A stretch of DNA of 21,219 nt from Thiopontia sp964416755 (GTDB taxonomy: Bacteria; Pseudomonadota; Gammaproteobacteria; GCF-002020875): NCBI GenBank assembly GCA_964416755.1, contig CAYQFH010000041.1, positions 1 through 21,219 of the forward strand, given 5' to 3'. The position numbers and the translations under genes were made by a program. Positions 1-7,181 of this stretch are shown here, in pieces. Positions within the stretch are counted from its first letter, which is position 1; every line of letters begins with the position of its first letter. Below the pieces are notes generated by a model, which was not told the DNA's origin, ran no database searches, and saw only the letters and a program-made list of their open reading frames with translations.

Positions 1-255
1 GGTCATGAGGAGCACATCTTCGCTGAGGGCGGCGGTCGTCGCATGGCGGAAGAGGAGCATGTTGACTTCCTGGGTGGACTGCCGCTGGACAAGGCGATCC
101 GTAGTGATGCTGATGGTGGCAAGCCAACGGTTGTGGCTGATCCTGAGGGGCAGATTTCCAAGATCTACCGTGAGATTGCCCGTCGTACTGCTGCCAAGCT
201 GGCGCAGCAGAAGAAGGAGTACACCGCAAAGTTCCCCAACATAGTGATCCAGTAA
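1..255 (+). CDS. mrp: Mrp/ApbC-type Fe-S cluster carrier ATPase, C-terminal end (partial)
   Basis: The reading frame is open from base 1 and ends with TAA at 253-255, giving 84 residues of a protein whose start lies outside the window. The visible part carries GHEEHIFAEGGG, then a GGLPLD stretch and DGGKPTVVADP, followed by IYREIARR. These are the characteristic C-terminal blocks of Mrp/ApbC (NBP35 family) P-loop ATPases, which bind and transfer Fe-S clusters in the cytoplasm. The P-loop and the CxxC cluster-binding site are not assignable here: the P-loop is upstream of the window. A strong terminator follows directly, so this gene ends its transcription unit. The family assignment is confident; the local operon upstream is unknown. 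Confidence 0.9.
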   Translation, partial: GHEEHIFAEGGGRRMAEEEHVDFLGGLPLDKAIRSDADGGKPTVVADPEGQISKIYREIARRTAAKLAQQKKEYTAKFPNIVIQ

Positions 256-277
256 GCGGGTTGGACTGTACAAAAGG

Positions 278-309
278 CCGCCATACGGGAAACTGTGTGG
301 CGGTTTTTT
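278..309 (+). terminator. Rho-independent terminator after mrp
   Basis: CCGCCATAC (278-286) pairs with GTGTGGCGG (295-303), nine pairs including one G-T wobble, across an 8-nt loop, and is followed by six T (304-309). It lies 23 bp after the mrp stop codon and separates mrp from the dCMP deaminase unit. Confidence 0.9.
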
Positions 310-367
310 ATCGTTGGCTGAAAAGTTATACTCCCGACAAGATTCAGGAATGAGACAGGATAATCAG

Positions 368-814
368 ATGGAATTGAGCAAGTGGGATCGACGTTTTCTC
401 GGGCTGGCAGCGCATGTTGCCGAGTGGTCGAAAGATCCCAGCACACAGGTGGGGGCCGTGGTGGCCAATGGCAAACGGGTGGTCTCTCTCGGATTCAACG
501 GGTTCCCGCAAGGGATGTCGGATGACCATCGCCTGCATGACCGTGAAACCAAGTACTCGCTGGTACTTCACGCAGAGGAGAATGCGCTGCTCTTCTCCGG
601 TGCCGACCTGACCGGGAATACCATCTATGTCTATCCGCTACCGCCCTGTTCGCGTTGCGCAGCCAAGATCATACAATCCGGTATCACCCGTGTTGTGACA
701 ACGATTCCAGAGGATATGGCGCGCTGGGAAGAGAGTGTCGCGCTGACCCGCACCATGTTCGAAGAGGTGGGCATCGAGATGGTCGAGGTGCCGATCACAC
801 AGATTGAGAATTAA
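368..814 (+). CDS. Deoxycytidylate (dCMP) deaminase, ComEB-type zinc enzyme
   Basis: Cytoplasmic zinc enzyme expected to convert dCMP to dUMP, feeding thymidylate synthesis. From the ATG at 368 the product is 148 residues. It shows the cytidine/deoxycytidylate deaminase signature: HAEEN at residues 68-72 (zinc-binding His and catalytic Glu) and PPCSRC at 92-97 (two zinc-binding Cys). WSKDPSTQVGAVV (20-32) and GFNGFP (42-47) are typical of the dCMP deaminase branch. The frame is open further up (ATG at 350, TTG at 314), but family members begin just before the KWDRRFL block, so 368 is preferred; the start is not certain. The stop lies 12 bp before the MotA-like gene, so the two may be cotranscribed, an unusual pairing without obvious functional logic. 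Confidence 0.87.
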   Translation: MELSKWDRRFLGLAAHVAEWSKDPSTQVGAVVANGKRVVSLGFNGFPQGMSDDHRLHDRETKYSLVLHAEENALLFSGADLTGNTIYVYPLPPCSRCAAKIIQSGITRVVTTIPEDMARWEESVALTRTMFEEVGIEMVEVPITQIEN

Positions 815-826
815 GGGGAGTCAGGT

Positions 827-1600
827 ATGGATCTCGCAACATTAATCGGAATCGTTGCTGGTATTGCAACGATCTTCGGAGTAATCACTCACCTGACCGA
901 TGTTTCAAACTTCATACATCTACCGGGCATGGTGGTTGTGCTTGGTGGCACACTCTCTGCAGTACTGGTGACCTTTTCGCTGGCGGATTTGAAGAAGGTG
1001 CTGGTTGCCTCGACTACTGCACTCTTCCAATCCAACCATGATATGAATGAGCTGCTTCAAATCATGATTGAAATCGGTCGACAGAGACAGGCCAGCGGTG
1101 AACGCTCTCTTGAGAAAATGGTAAAAGGGGAGTATCCAGAGTTGGTGAATCGGGCCATTGAGCAGGCATCGGAGAGCATGGATGCAGAAGAGGTCAAGCG
1201 GCAGTTGCACGAGGAGGTGGAGTTTGTGACTTCGCGCAACATGGTGGTTGTTGAACTCCTGCGAAAAATGGCACTGTTTGCACCTGCATTCGGGATGATA
1301 GGCACAGTCATCGGACTGATTGCCATGCTTGGTCAGATGGAGAATCCATCTGAGGTCGGGCCAGCCATGGCGCTTGCTCTGACCACAACGCTCTATGGCA
1401 CGTTGCTTGCTACGCTGTTTCTCTCTCCGGCTGCGGTGAAATTGGAGAAAAAAACTTCCAGAACGGTCATTAATCTTGAGATTGTCTATACCGCTTTGGT
1501 TGGTGTGATACGCAATGAGCGTCCAAGAACACTCTATGAGCAGGCGAGTGTACTAATTCCTGCAGACGAACGCATGGAATTTCAGGCAAAGGCAAAATAG
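827..1600 (+). CDS. motA: MotA/PomA-type stator (proton/sodium channel) subunit
   Basis: Inner-membrane stator protein that, with a MotB partner, uses ion flow to drive flagellar rotation. The 257-residue length matches PomA/MotA. Hydrophobic segments lie near residues 1-20, 33-52, 148-170 and 181-203. The third and fourth contain the family core FAPAFGMIGTVIGLIAML (151-168) and GPAMALALTTTLYGTLLA (178-195), with the conserved prolines at 153 and 201. The charged cytoplasmic loop (about 54-147) is where FliG contacts would be made. A good SD (AAGGGGAG) precedes the ATG. The MotB-like gene follows after 22 bp. No flagellar structural gene is nearby, as is common for stator genes in this class. 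The PomA resemblance could mean sodium coupling, but sequence alone does not settle the ion. Confidence 0.87.
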   Translation: MDLATLIGIVAGIATIFGVITHLTDVSNFIHLPGMVVVLGGTLSAVLVTFSLADLKKVLVASTTALFQSNHDMNELLQIMIEIGRQRQASGERSLEKMVKGEYPELVNRAIEQASESMDAEEVKRQLHEEVEFVTSRNMVVVELLRKMALFAPAFGMIGTVIGLIAMLGQMENPSEVGPAMALALTTTLYGTLLATLFLSPAAVKLEKKTSRTVINLEIVYTALVGVIRNERPRTLYEQASVLIPADERMEFQAKAK

Positions 1601-1622
1601 ATCGTCTGGCAACCTGGCCATC

Positions 1623-2462
1623 ATGCAAGAAACCAATAGCGCTTCCCATTCATCCGACCATAGTACGGTAGACAAACAGATCTGGCTGGTTGCATACGGA
1701 GATCTGTTGACGGTACTTGTCGCCTTCTTCGTCATGTTGCAGTTGGTGTCGGATATCAATGAATCCAAATTCAGTGCACTCATTGGGAAGGATGTTGAGA
1801 CCGATTTTTCCAAGGGAGTTTCTCAAAGTGGGCCTGTTACGGGAAAAGCAGAATCCGCTCAGGCCTTGCAGCGTGATGAACTCAAGGCGGTAGAGCTGCT
1901 CAGAGACTCTTCCAACCCCGAGATGTTGCATGAACTTCTGGGAGAGCTGGCGAACTCCAAGGAGATTCTGGTGCATATGAAGAGCATCAACAATACCAAG
2001 GAGATCATGCGCCTCAATCGGCAGATCAATCGGAAAATTCGTAAAAAAGGGTTACAACATGCAGTCTCTTCGAACACCGACCCTGACTTGACCAAGGTAA
2101 TTATTCAGATGAAGAGCAGTATCCTGTTTGATTCGGGTTCTGCAAAAATTTCAGCTCCCGCATACCCACTGATCGACAAGGTGATCGATATGGTTCAGCC
2201 CTATCGTGATTTTAGTCTCAATGTCCGTGGTCATACCGATAACCAACCGATCAATACCCCTCAATTTCCCTCTAACTGGGAACTCTCTGCAGTACGTGCA
2301 ACCAGCCTGCTACGATACATCATTGAGAGTGGAAAGATCGAACCTTTGCGCATGACGGCAACAGGCTTCAGTGATCTGATCCCGGTGGATAGCAATAAAA
2401 ATATGGTGGGCAGGGCCAGAAATCGGCGGGTAGAGTTTATTTTACAGAAGATTGCGCAATAG
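1623..2462 (+). CDS. motB: MotB/PomB-type stator subunit with OmpA peptidoglycan-binding domain
   Basis: Partner of the preceding MotA-like protein: one membrane helix plus a periplasmic domain that anchors the stator to peptidoglycan. Of 279 residues, about 1-19 are cytoplasmic, and the helix is about 20-43 with WLVAYGDLLTVLVAFFVM. Asp27 is at the place of the essential ion-carrying Asp of MotB. Residues 75-150 are a charged, probably helical linker. The OmpA-like domain spans about 160-277 with GHTDNQP (203-209), NWELSAVRA (218-226) and GRARNRRVEF (263-272). No clear Shine-Dalgarno precedes the ATG, so translation may be coupled to the upstream gene. The last 26 bp overlap the 3' end of the opposite-strand DUF3108 gene. 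Confidence 0.87.
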   Translation: MQETNSASHSSDHSTVDKQIWLVAYGDLLTVLVAFFVMLQLVSDINESKFSALIGKDVETDFSKGVSQSGPVTGKAESAQALQRDELKAVELLRDSSNPEMLHELLGELANSKEILVHMKSINNTKEIMRLNRQINRKIRKKGLQHAVSSNTDPDLTKVIIQMKSSILFDSGSAKISAPAYPLIDKVIDMVQPYRDFSLNVRGHTDNQPINTPQFPSNWELSAVRATSLLRYIIESGKIEPLRMTATGFSDLIPVDSNKNMVGRARNRRVEFILQKIAQ

Positions 2463-3189
2463 ACTTGAGGAGTGTGCTCTTTTTCAGTTTCAGCTGAAAC
2501 AGTTTACCGCCATCCTCCCGATACTCCACCTGTACTGGCAGATAATCGAGTGCTGGTGCAGCCCAGAGACGGAAACTGCGCTCTTTCGAGGATTTGCGAA
2601 CAATCTGTCGAGTCTCAAATTGGCCCGCGGGGACGGTGATCGATTCTCTAGGGCCTCGAGAAAACTCATAGTGGCTCCAGCCCCCCTTTTTTGCGACCGG
2701 ATAGATCAGTGACTCCTTGTTACGCTTGAGATCATTCATCAAACTGATCAGAAAGAGCGCCTCATCCACTGTGCCCGGCTGTAGCCCATCCAGTTCACGC
2801 TGCTCACCATTTTCGGTGAGCGTGATCTTTTGCTCCTTCCAGTTGAAATCGCGGGTACGCACCCGCTGTTTTTTTCCTCTCTGTTGATAGCGGTAGTAGA
2901 GTGGGCGCAACTCACCGTTCTGCCACTTCCAGAGAGACTCCTCATCGATAATCTTCTTGACCAGCATTGCTGCAAGTCCGGTCGGTTCGGTATGAGTGGA
3001 GAAGCGATACTGTTTGATTTTTCCCTGATCTGCACGCTCTAGTTTATAGTGGGTCTCTCCCAGATCCATCCCTTTGGCAATAAAGCTGTAGGTAGCCTCA
3101 AAGGTCTCTGGAAATGCGGATACGCTGCTGCTGAACAGTAGCAGAACAACAGCGGGAAGCAGGCTATGAATTGAGTTGTAGCGGCGCAT
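2437..3189 (-). CDS. DUF3108 domain-containing exported protein
   Basis: Protein of unknown function found in many gammaproteobacteria, often beside purN as here. The chosen ATG at 3189 gives 250 residues and opens with MRRYNSIHSLL followed by a hydrophobic run ending SSSVSA, a Sec signal peptide with probable cleavage near residue 25. The mature part starts FPETFEATYSFIAKGMDLGETHY, the DUF3108 beginning, and is rich in predicted beta strands; the family is periplasmic or envelope-associated. An upstream in-frame ATG (3249) would place about 20 polar residues before the signal peptide and is less likely. The start overlaps purN's end by 26 bp, implying one purM-purN-DUF3108 operon. The 3' end overlaps motB by another 26 bp tail-to-tail. 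Confidence 0.8.
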   Translation of the reverse strand: MRRYNSIHSLLPAVVLLLFSSSVSAFPETFEATYSFIAKGMDLGETHYKLERADQGKIKQYRFSTHTEPTGLAAMLVKKIIDEESLWKWQNGELRPLYYRYQQRGKKQRVRTRDFNWKEQKITLTENGEQRELDGLQPGTVDEALFLISLMNDLKRNKESLIYPVAKKGGWSHYEFSRGPRESITVPAGQFETRQIVRKSSKERSFRLWAAPALDYLPVQVEYREDGGKLFQLKLKKSTLLKSIAQSSVK

Positions 3190-3814
3190 GCAGTGGAGTC
3201 TGATCCAATTGCACGGCATCGTCAACCAGTGTGATACGCCTTTCGGCAATCAGTTGCACTGCAGCAGGGTAGAGCTTGTGCTCTTCAACCAGAACACGGG
3301 CGGCCAACGTATCGGCATCATCACCGGCATGTACTGCAACAGAGGTCTGCAGGAAGACCGGGCCACCATCCAACTCTTCAGTGACATAGTGGACACTGGC
3401 CCCATGTTGAGACTCACCGGCATCCAATGCTTGTTGGTGGGTGTGCAGCCCCTTGAATTTAGGCAACAGAGAGGGGTGAATATTGATCAGCTGTCCCCTG
3501 TAATGACGCACAAACTCTGCGGTGAGAATGCGCATGAAGCCAGCAAGCACAACCAGGTCGGGTTGGTACTGGTCGATCGCCTCCATTAATGCCTGATCAT
3601 ATTTTGTCCGCCCATTGTAGGCGGTATGGTCAACCACGGTTGTGACAATGTGTTGTTCGCTGGAGAATGTCAAACCAGCCGCCTCAGGGCGGTTACTGAT
3701 CACTGCAGCAACCTCTACATTCAGTATCCCGTCCTGCTGTGCATGTACCAGTGACTGCAGATTGCTTCCACGTCCTGAGATCAGAACAACAATGCGCAGC
3801 GGAGGATGTACCAT
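3164..3814 (-). CDS. purN: Phosphoribosylglycinamide (GAR) formyltransferase PurN
   Basis: Transfers a formyl group from 10-formyltetrahydrofolate to GAR, the third step of purine synthesis, in the cytoplasm. The ATG at 3814 gives 216 residues beginning VHPPLRIVVLISGRGSNLQ, with the phosphoribosyl-binding GRGSNLQ at 14-20. The active-site block INIHPSLLPKFKG (110-122) supplies Asn111 and His113, and ELDGGPV (147-153) supplies Asp149, matching the Asn-His-Asp catalytic set. An open frame reaches 3967, but that extension lies inside purM and is not family-like. The gene starts 13 bp after purM; no strong SD is visible, so translation probably depends on coupling. Confidence 0.95.
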   Translation of the reverse strand: MVHPPLRIVVLISGRGSNLQSLVHAQQDGILNVEVAAVISNRPEAAGLTFSSEQHIVTTVVDHTAYNGRTKYDQALMEAIDQYQPDLVVLAGFMRILTAEFVRHYRGQLINIHPSLLPKFKGLHTHQQALDAGESQHGASVHYVTEELDGGPVFLQTSVAVHAGDDADTLAARVLVEEHKLYPAAVQLIAERRITLVDDAVQLDQTPLHAPLQLNS

Positions 3815-3827
3815 GATACTGTTGTAA

Positions 3828-4868
3828 TCAGCAGAAGGAGACGGATGGGGTCTCACTGTCGGAGGCAAGGATTCGTCCAATCCTCCAAGCCTGTTCACCC
3901 TGTTGAGTGAGTACCTCAATTGCCCGGTCAGCACGCTCTGCAGAGACCACCACAACCATGCCGACACCGCAGTTGAAGGTACGAATCATCTCGGACTCTT
4001 CCACATTGCCCTGCTGTTGCAGCCAGTTGAAGACGGCAGGCCACTGCCAGGAACTGTTGTCGATCTCGGCAGTGGTATTGCTGGGTAGTACGCGGGGCAG
4101 GTTCTCGGTCAGACCTCCGCCAGTGATATGGGCCAGTGCATGAATCGGCAGCTGCTTCATCAACTCCAGTAGTGGCTTGACGTAGATTCTGGTTGGCGCC
4201 AATAGTTGCTCTCCCAACGGTCTGTTATCGAGATCATCATGGATATCAGCAGCGGAGACCTCTAGAATCTTGCGGATCAGGGAGTAGCCGTTGGAGTGAG
4301 GGCCAGAGGAGGCCATACCGATCAGGACATCTCCTGCCTTGACCTTGCTACCATCGATTACCTCACTCTTCTCGACAATACCGACGCTGAAACCGGCCAG
4401 ATCGTAATCGCCCGCTTCGTACATGCCGGGCATTTCGGCAGTCTCTCCACCGATCAAGGCTGCACCTGCCTGCTCACAGCCGGTAGCAATTCCATCGACT
4501 ACAGAGACCGCAACATCGGTCTCCAGCTTACCGGTAGCGTAATAGTCAAGGAAGAAGAGCGGTTCAGCCCCTTGTACGATCAGATCATTGACACACATTG
4601 CCACCAGATCAATACCGATGGTGTCATGCTTCTCCATCTGCATCGCCAGTCGCAATTTGGTGCCTACGCCATCCGTGCCGGAGACCAGTAGCGGGTTCTT
4701 GTAGCGATCCAGAGGGATCTCGAATAGTGCCCCGAATCCGCCCAGTCCGGCCAATACACCAGGACGTTTGGTACGTGCTGCCAAGGGTTTGATCTGCTCA
4801 ATCAGGTCATTGCCTGCATCGATATCAACACCAGCATCACTATAACTTAGGGATTTTGTTGAACTCAT
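3828..4868 (-). CDS. purM: Phosphoribosylformylglycinamidine cyclo-ligase (AIR synthetase) PurM
   Basis: ATP-dependent ring closure of FGAM to AIR, fifth step of purine biosynthesis. The 346-residue length equals the usual family length. It begins with SYSDAGVDIDAGNDLIEQIK, the PurM opening, followed by GVLAGLGGFGALFE and the ligand-binding VSGTDGVGTKLRLA (about 61-74). Later blocks include GIDLVAMCVNDLIVQGAEPLFFLDY, GGETAEMPGMY and AHITGGGLTENLPRVLP, all canonical. It is the first gene of the leftward purM-purN-DUF3108 unit and diverges from the PgsA-like gene across 49 bp, where its promoter must lie. I found no convincing -35/-10 pair for it. Confidence 0.97.
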   Translation of the reverse strand: MSSTKSLSYSDAGVDIDAGNDLIEQIKPLAARTKRPGVLAGLGGFGALFEIPLDRYKNPLLVSGTDGVGTKLRLAMQMEKHDTIGIDLVAMCVNDLIVQGAEPLFFLDYYATGKLETDVAVSVVDGIATGCEQAGAALIGGETAEMPGMYEAGDYDLAGFSVGIVEKSEVIDGSKVKAGDVLIGMASSGPHSNGYSLIRKILEVSAADIHDDLDNRPLGEQLLAPTRIYVKPLLELMKQLPIHALAHITGGGLTENLPRVLPSNTTAEIDNSSWQWPAVFNWLQQQGNVEESEMIRTFNCGVGMVVVVSAERADRAIEVLTQQGEQAWRIGRILASDSETPSVSFC

Positions 4869-4883
4869 AAGAATCTCTATAGA
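4856..4883 (+). promoter_or_regulatory. Candidate sigma70 promoter for the PgsA-like gene and hda
   Basis: TTGTTG at 4856-4861 and TATAGA at 4878-4883 are separated by 16 bp and sit 34 bp before the ATG at 4918. The -35 overlaps the first codons of purM on the other strand. This is a pattern match only. Confidence 0.3.
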
Positions 4884-4917
4884 CCATCAATTTGAAAGCG
4901 CGCTATTCTAACGGATT

Positions 4918-5487
4918 ATGGAACGCCGTGATATTCCAAATCTCATCACAATTCTGCGTATGGTGCTGGTACTGCCCATCGTCTGGTTGGTGGCGCATGA
5001 GTACTTTATGGAGTCACTCTACCTCTTTGCTATCGCCGGTATCAGCGATGGAGTCGACGGATTTCTTGCCAAACAGTATGGTTGGCAGAGCCGACTTGGC
5101 TCCATTCTCGATCCACTGGCAGACAAGCTGTTGCTGATCTCGACAACGGTGATGTTGACCTGGATGGGGCTGATTCCTGTCTGGCTGGTCGTGTTGATTG
5201 TGCTGCGTGATCTGTTGATAGTTGCGGGAGGAACGCTCTACCACTACCGTATTGGCATCTATGAGATGGCCCCCAGTATAGTAAGCAAGATCAATACATT
5301 TTCCCAGATTGCTTATGTGCTGGGCGTTATTATGGTGGAGGCGATGGAATGGAGTTTCCCCGCCGAGATCATGCTGGCAAGCTATGTGGTGATGACCACC
5401 ACACTGCTCAGCGGGGCCGATTATGTCTGGACCTGGGGATGGGATGCCTACCACCAGAACCGCAGTGACGGGTCGATGGATGAGTAG
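4918..5487 (+). CDS. CDP-alcohol phosphatidyltransferase family membrane protein (PgsA-like)
   Basis: Inner-membrane enzyme expected to displace CMP from CDP-diacylglycerol with an alcohol acceptor, making a phospholipid precursor; glycerol-3-phosphate (PgsA activity) is one possibility. The 189 residues are very hydrophobic with about five membrane segments. The family motif D-G-x2-A-R-x8-G-x3-D-x3-D is present at 47-69 (DGFLAK ... G61, D65, D69), with Lys52 in place of the usual Arg. The N-terminus IPNLITILRMVLVLPIVWL is typical of PgsA-type members. Chosen ATG at 4918 lacks a clear SD. The gene overlaps hda by 8 bp (ATGAGTAG), so the two are coupled. Because many proteobacteria carry a separate bona fide pgsA, the substrate here should be treated as unknown. 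Confidence 0.82.
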   Translation: MERRDIPNLITILRMVLVLPIVWLVAHEYFMESLYLFAIAGISDGVDGFLAKQYGWQSRLGSILDPLADKLLLISTTVMLTWMGLIPVWLVVLIVLRDLLIVAGGTLYHYRIGIYEMAPSIVSKINTFSQIAYVLGVIMVEAMEWSFPAEIMLASYVVMTTTLLSGADYVWTWGWDAYHQNRSDGSMDE

Positions 5488-6184
5488 ACAGATTCCATTT
5501 CCGCTTTCCGGGCAAGAGCATGCAACCTTCGAGAATTTTTTTGCTACTGAAAAGCAGCCCCTGCTCTCAATCTTGAAATCATTGGGTAGTGGGGAAGTTC
5601 CAAGGCTGCTCTATCTGTGGGGTGGGGCAGGTAGTGGTAAAAGCCATCTGCTCCATGCCTGCTGTAGTCGATTGGAGCAACAGGGAGTGCCTGCCTTGTA
5701 TCTGCCGCTGAAGCTGCTGTCGCAACAGCCGAGTGATCGTGCATTGACCCTGCTTGAGGGGCTATCCAGTTATCGTGTATTTGTTGTGGATGATCTGCAA
5801 CAGGTGGTGGGGGAACGCAATTGGGAGGAGATGCTGTTTCATCTGTTGAACCAGGCCAGAGACCAACAACAAGTGGTGGTGATGAGCGGTCGGAAACCAT
5901 TTGCGGAACTGGGTATTGGGCTGCCCGATCTCCGTTCCCGTCTGGGTGAGGCTGTGGTTGAGCAATTGCAACCACTCAGCGGAGAGGAGAAGTGGAGCGT
6001 ACTGCAACAGCGTGCCGGGGCACGAGGCATGGAGATCAGTGATGAGGTCGTCAACTATCTGATCAAGCGTACACCACGAGACTTTCACGCTCTGTTTAGG
6101 TTGCTGGATGATCTTGACCAGGAGACACTGGTCGCACAACGCAGGATTACCATCCCTTTTGTCAAGGAGTTACTCGATCTCTGA
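5480..6184 (+). CDS. hda: DnaA regulatory inactivator Hda
   Basis: DnaA-related AAA+ protein that, bound to the DNA sliding clamp, stimulates hydrolysis of DnaA-ATP after initiation. From ATG 5480 the product is 234 residues, the usual Hda size. The clamp-binding peptide QIPFPL (4-9) fits the QLxLPL pattern. Next come the P-loop GGAGSGKS (48-55), Walker B VFVVDDLQ (100-107) and the arginine-finger region LPDLRSRL (148-155). The lid includes IKRTPRDFHALFRLLDDLD (195-213). An upstream in-frame ATG at 5423 would add 19 residues encoded inside the upstream gene; the clamp motif near the terminus favours 5480. The gene overlaps the upstream gene by 8 bp and the convergent DUF2069 gene by 15 bp. 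Confidence 0.92.
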   Translation: MSRQIPFPLSGQEHATFENFFATEKQPLLSILKSLGSGEVPRLLYLWGGAGSGKSHLLHACCSRLEQQGVPALYLPLKLLSQQPSDRALTLLEGLSSYRVFVVDDLQQVVGERNWEEMLFHLLNQARDQQQVVVMSGRKPFAELGIGLPDLRSRLGEAVVEQLQPLSGEEKWSVLQQRAGARGMEISDEVVNYLIKRTPRDFHALFRLLDDLDQETLVAQRRITIPFVKELLDL

Positions 6185-6559
6185 ATTTTCAGCTACCTCC
6201 TGCAGCTTTTTTCCGGTGATACGGGCATAGAAGGCGCAGCTGAAGAAGAGGGTGAGGCTGAGGAAAATCTCGATCCCGGAGTAGAGCCGTTCCAGTGGAT
6301 CGACTACAAAATCTCCCACTCCGTGAACAAAGTAGAGAATGGCGAGGAAACCGGTCCAGGCATGCGTGTAGGCATGCCCATGGAGCAGTCCACGCAGTGG
6401 AAACAGTAGTGGTACCACCATTACGATCAGTACCATCGCCGTGGGGAAGTATTGGGATGGCCCCAGCCAGATAATCCACAACATCAGGTGGATCATCAGT
6501 GCGAAGTAGCTACCCAGAGCACCCCAGCGGTAGAGGCGCCGTTTTTGATCTCTATCCAT
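6170..6559 (-). CDS. DUF2069 small inner-membrane protein
   Basis: Family of unknown function frequent in gammaproteobacteria, commonly near hda. The 129-residue protein has about four hydrophobic segments (near 14-33, 38-56, 65-83 and 92-112). The family block VPLLFPLRGLLHGHAYTHAW spans residues 48-67, followed by LYFVHGVGDFVVDP. The N-terminus is polar (MDRDQKRRLYRW). No SD precedes the ATG; instead a perfect TATAAT lies 8 bp upstream of it, suggesting a leaderless or near-leaderless transcript. The 3' end overlaps hda by 15 bp in convergent orientation. Confidence 0.8.
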   Translation of the reverse strand: MDRDQKRRLYRWGALGSYFALMIHLMLWIIWLGPSQYFPTAMVLIVMVVPLLFPLRGLLHGHAYTHAWTGFLAILYFVHGVGDFVVDPLERLYSGIEIFLSLTLFFSCAFYARITGKKLQEVAENSEIE

Positions 6560-6567
6560 GGAGGCAC

Positions 6568-6573
6568 ATTATA
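6568..6573 (-). promoter_or_regulatory. -10 hexamer next to the DUF2069 start codon
   Basis: On the minus strand TATAAT (plus-strand ATTATA) is followed by only eight bases before ATG. A normal start site about 7 bp downstream would begin the transcript at or next to the start codon. No good -35 is visible (best candidates are weak), so the call rests on the perfect -10 and the lack of an SD. Confidence 0.35.
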
Positions 6574-6659
6574 CGCTTGAGTAAATGAGTATTCTCAGAA
6601 AACAACGGATGGTGTAGGCTACGCACACAATAAAAATAGTGATTAAAGGAGTGTAAAGA

Positions 6660-7181
6660 GTGGAACGTCTATTCGAAAACTTTCTCTGGAGCAGCCGTCT
6701 GGTGGTATTGACTGCTGTCTTCTCCAGCCTGCTGGCAGCATTGGCGATGTTTTACATGGCCACGGTCGATGCCATTTTCATGATCGCCCACCTCGGAGAG
6801 TATGCTGATCCAACACTCGATCCGCTGGTACGCAGTGAGATGCACGCCGCCACAGTCACCCATATTGTGGAGATTGTGGATGGTTATCTGCTCGCCACTG
6901 TACTGCTGATCTTTGCGCTGGGGCTGTATGAGCTCTTTATCAGTAAGATCGATGCTGCAGAGGGGGACAGCTCTTCCTCCAATATTCTGCTGATCAAGAG
7001 CCTGGATGACCTCAAAGGGCGATTGGCCAAAGTCATATTAATGATCCTGATCGTCAAATTCTTCGAGTACACCGTCTCGATGGAGTTCTCCACGCCACTG
7101 GATCTGCTCTATATGGCGGGTGGAATTGCACTGATCGGGCTTTCGCTCTACCTCTCTCACGCCGGTGACAGTGATCACTAA
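6660..7181 (+). CDS. YqhA family (UPF0114) inner-membrane protein
   Basis: Membrane protein of unknown function. It starts with GTG at 6660, supported by AAGGAG at 6646-6651 with 8-nt spacing. The 173 residues match the UPF0114 layout: MERLFENFLWSSRLVVLTAVFSS at the N-terminus, hydrophobic stretches near 14-36, 75-95, 122-134 and 147-166, and the central HIVEIVDGYLLATVLLIFALGLYELF block (68-93). LKGRLAKVILMILIVKFFE (118-136) is also typical. The gene overlaps the next one by one base (TAATG), so a two-gene operon is likely. Nothing in the sequence identifies a transported substrate. Confidence 0.83.
   Translation: MERLFENFLWSSRLVVLTAVFSSLLAALAMFYMATVDAIFMIAHLGEYADPTLDPLVRSEMHAATVTHIVEIVDGYLLATVLLIFALGLYELFISKIDAAEGDSSSSNILLIKSLDDLKGRLAKVILMILIVKFFEYTVSMEFSTPLDLLYMAGGIALIGLSLYLSHAGDSDH

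Noticed and set aside
3815..3967. N-terminal extension of purN
   Set aside because: Lies inside purM and adds residues not found in PurN; the family start is at 3814.
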